Source of the DNA: Daldinia sp. FL1419
Lineage: Eukaryota; Ascomycota; Sordariomycetes; Xylariales; Hypoxylaceae
Length of the DNA stretch: 57,824 nt
NCBI GenBank assembly: GCA_025201765.1
Contig: MU623516.1
Span: 1 to 57,824 of the forward strand
Direction: 5' to 3'
Shown one piece after another: positions 54,843 through 57,824 of this stretch. Below the pieces are notes generated by a model, which did not search any database, had not been told where the DNA came from, and saw only the letters and a list, made by a program, of their open reading frames with translations. The first letter of the stretch is position 1; the number at the start of each line of letters is the position of its first letter. A program made the translations under genes and the position numbers.

Positions 54843-57700
54843 TAAGCTGCCTGTTTCGAGCAGGTCTGGGGGATTATGGGATGGAATACGTCCTGAATGG
54901 AACGAGCAAACACCTGTTTCGGAAGCCGTGTTGCAGAACTTGGAAGTATCGCGTCTGTTGCGGCTTCAAAGTACTGCCTCCTTGGATTCCGTTCGTACTA
55001 GTAGTGCCGGTAGCTGCTGGTGAGATGTTTAGAGACCGCTCGTTCGCGCACGACCTATCTTGTGCGGTGCCTGGCTCACGGGGGGTATTTGACACGATCG
55101 TTCTCCCGTTGGTAAACTAGTGAAACAACCACCTAAAAGACTATGCGAGGAGGATAGGAACCCGTAGTCGCTGGAGACTCAGGAACGGGCCACTGTAAGA
55201 TCTGACTGGTATGAATCTTGACAGACTAGAACCACAGGATGGTCTGCCGACTTATTCGCGGAGATTAATATGAAAACCCCTTCTTTCTTCCTTCCGAATA
55301 GACCTAACGGTCTTTGATAATCTAGCTCGCAGGAATAGATAGGACTCTAGATCCACTCATTGGTCGAAAGAAGCTGTTGGCAAACTGTTTCTGAGTCGAG
55401 TCTCGGAAAGTGGAAGCATCCAAAACCTTTCCCCACCTCCAAAAGAAGATGCTTAGCTCCCTTGTTATCCTGTCCGTCCGACTGTTTAACAGGTACTTCT
55501 GCTTTCTTCTTGCTTGTTAGCTAGGGGAAAATAGGCCTATTTATCCTGGAGACTTCCGTCTCTATACAACTTTTAGGAATCAGGTCGGCTGAGTATATCG
55601 ATCGACAGAAGCAACAGTTGAGTTGGTGTGAATAGATGGTTAGAGGCCAAAACGTACCATGTACATACACTCAAGTTGGTTGAATGTGGATACCGAGCGT
55701 GTTCGTATGCAGCCTGCCCGAACGTGTTCGCATGAAGGTGAGTTGGAAGAGCTGCAATCAGAAGTAGGCGGCTATCCGAAAGGTTCGCGTGTCCCGCGTG
55801 GTTCGTGTCGTAGCTTGAACCAAAAGACACGAGTTGCCAACAACGAACAGGTAAACGGGCTAAAGAACTACAAGTCGTCGGAGAAGCTGTCAGCAAACGA
55901 ACGAACTTCAGAGAAAAGTCTCTGAAATATGTGCGTGTGAGACGTTGTTCCTCAAAGCTGGGACAAGATGGGAGGGAAGTTCTTCGAAGGGAATAGGAAC
56001 TGATAAAGAGACGAAAAGGATAAGCTAGAGACACATTGCTCGGATCGCCGTTGTGAAGTAATGGGGCTGTAGTTAAGATTCCTATGCTGTGGCCGGTCGA
56101 GACCATTGCATTACACAGGAATATACTATCGATGTACCTTTTTTTCCTCGGTTGCTCATCTCAAGCCTCCCCTGCTTTACTTTTATTGTTATTCTTATTG
56201 TCACTTTGATTTTTCACCCCGTTTAATCTTTTTTATTTTTATTTTTTCTTCATATAATCCGGGTAGACCGCCACAGATTTGAAGTGCTTCTTTTCATATT
56301 CCCCACAAACGTACAGCTATATTTTATCCTGAATTTTATGTTCTTGTGCTGCCCAGTCGACCAGTAATTTGTACATGCAGAAACAACGATACCAAATCTA
56401 GCGGTAGTATAGAGGGTGGAAGTAGTGAACAGGGATGCTGGCCGTTGAAATGCGAGATCCAATTGTCTTAAAAAACTGCAAATCATGCAAGGGTCTGTGA
56501 TCGGGGAGAGAAGACTTTGGGGTCGTGCACTAGAATGAGGACTAGGTAGATGAGAGGTATGGGCCCCCCGCATTAGTCGAAAGGGATAGATGCTAGGTAG
56601 ACTACTAGGTTGGAGGAAAGGTCCTGTAGTAGCATGTAACGGGACGGGTGTGAGAAAAAAAAATTTATATAAAAAAAAACAAAAGCACCCAAGAGAAAAA
56701 AGCATGGAGGAGGTGGTGGAGGGAGACATACTAAAGGAGCAATGAACTGATGGGAATGACAAGACAAGGATGAGTAAACCTACACGACTTACATAGAAGG
56801 GGGTGTATATCAAAGATGGCGCAACTCCGTGTCAGCGTACGTAGGCCAGACTGCACTACGTTGTATGATTTACTTGAGAGAACGTAGCAAGGCAGGCGAA
56901 TTTACATATTCCTAGTCGCTAACTAACAGGAGGTGGCCAGTATCGCAAGTACAGCAATATTGCGCATGAGGTACATGTGGGCAGATGCGTAGATGCAGCT
57001 ACCTCTAGATGATTTACCTCTAGATAATTTTTTACTTGCGTATAGTTTCCTAAACCGTGACCTCAGTTGACTATCGGCTCGAAAACTAGTGCAATGAAGT
57101 GAGCATAAAGTCATAATTGCACCTTGGAGCGGTAATAGAAATAATACTTTGAAGCTATCGCGTCACTACTTGAATCTCTAGCCAATATGCTCAAAGTTTC
57201 CCGCTGCCAAATGCTTTTTTTTTCTTCTTGGTCAAGTCGATCTATCAATAGACGCCTGGTTGTCTAGAGCTTGGAAGGGTAAGATGGATACGCGAGTGTA
57301 AGTCGTGTGTAGATCGACAAGTATGAATTACCGGAAAAGGGTAAGGGACTGGGAATATTATTGGCCAACTACTCATTCCGCTAAATCATGCAGCTATTGG
57401 ACGATCTCCGCGTCGATGGGAAGGATGTGGGCAGCCATCTGAGTGAACCTAGCCCACTTGGGATGGTGGGATGACCTGGGAGTTCGCGGTGGCCCGCCGC
57501 TCCATATCCTCGTGAACTGATACTCCGTAAAAGTGCTAGATACCACCGATATGTGTGCCACTCGGCGAGATTTGCTCATCTCATAAATGTGAGATCCAAA
57601 ATAGAAGGGGAGAGAGAATAGGTACATAGACGACGGCATCAGCCGCCTCTAGTGAAACCCCAACCCTTGACTTTGCGAGTCAAATCAGGGAAGACGATCA
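54843..57700. other. Long upstream region of the Medusa-type gene
   Basis: 2.86 kb with no convincing coding sequence. Minus-strand open frames at 55573-56106 and 56250-56813 lack recognisable domains and could be leader or chance frames. A short A-rich patch lies at 56655-56682 and a T-rich patch at 56218-56248. Long promoters and leaders with upstream frames are known for medA genes; that is the most likely role. Confidence 0.45.
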
Positions 57701-57824
57701 GGGGGGGGGGGGGGGGGGGGTTTTAAAATTTTTTAAATTAATTTTTTTAAAAAAATAAATTATTATTTAATTTATTTTTTATTAAATAATTTTTTTTTAA
57801 AAATATTAATATTTTTTTTATTTA
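57701..57824. repeat. G20 run followed by pure A/T tail
   Basis: Bases 57701-57720 are 20 consecutive G, and 57721-57824 (104 bases) contain only A and T. The sequence ends inside this stretch. It may be the edge of another RIP-type AT block, or an assembly artefact at a contig end. No telomere repeat is present here. Confidence 0.9.

Noticed and set aside
55573..56106. 177-codon minus-strand frame upstream of the Medusa-type gene
   Set aside because: The composition is that of untranslated DNA and no domain is visible. It may be an upstream frame in a long leader but cannot be supported as a gene.
56250..56813. 187-codon minus-strand frame with hydrophobic runs
   Set aside because: Hydrophobicity comes from T-rich and A-rich low-complexity DNA (56655-56682); no conserved motif.
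57721..57824. Second telomere at the right end
   Set aside because: No TTAGGG units; the tail is irregular A/T only.

Overview
The window is a chromosome end of a filamentous ascomycete (Pezizomycotina, most likely a Sordariomycete). The reasons are: a TTAGGG-type telomere at base 1; an AT-rich block that looks degraded by repeat-induced point mutation (RIP); short GT-AG introns (49-153 nt) with GTAAGT/GTATGT donors and CTAAC-like branch sites; and fungal protein families throughout. No bacterial-style operons occur.

Layout. 1-92 is telomere. About 93-5450 is very AT-rich, with a degenerate tandem array (unit about 290 bp, about 8 copies, 960-3330) between diverged direct repeats (about 186-610 and 5008-5415). 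From 6.8 kb onward the sequence is gene-bearing: GH3 beta-glucosidase; a tRNA-Asn gene split by a 60-bp intron-like insert; mitochondrial-type beta carbonic anhydrase; GT90/CAP10 glycosyltransferase; GPI-anchored GH128 glucanase; peroxisomal 3-ketoacyl-CoA thiolase with a PTS2; a single-pass membrane protein with an Apple/PAN-like ectodomain; Bos1 SNARE; thiamine pyrophosphokinase; Mia40. At 29.1-35.5 kb lies a maltose-utilisation (MAL) cluster: Zn2Cys6 regulator, alpha-glucoside permease and intracellular GH13 maltase. Then come an OM14-like membrane protein, two pseudogenes with RIP-type stop codons, a GYF-domain (Smy2-like) protein, a TTC27/Emw1-type TPR protein and a Medusa (MedA)-type developmental regulator. 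The window ends in a G20 run followed by 104 bases of pure A/T.

How genes work together. The three MAL genes form an import-hydrolysis-regulation unit: permease and maltase are divergent over a shared 778-bp promoter, and the regulator converges on the permease. The GH3 and GH128 enzymes are secreted glucan-degrading enzymes. The remaining genes are single housekeeping or developmental genes that happen to be neighbours.

Most unusual feature. The tRNA-Asn(GTT) folds into a complete cloverleaf only if a 60-bp segment between positions 28 and 29 is removed. That segment starts GTAGGT, contains TACTAAT 13 nt before its end and finishes TAG, so it looks like a spliceosomal intron inside a Pol III gene, at a site where tRNA introns are not expected.

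All exon structures were inferred by hand from reading frames, splice consensus and remembered family features. No search, alignment or RNA evidence was available.
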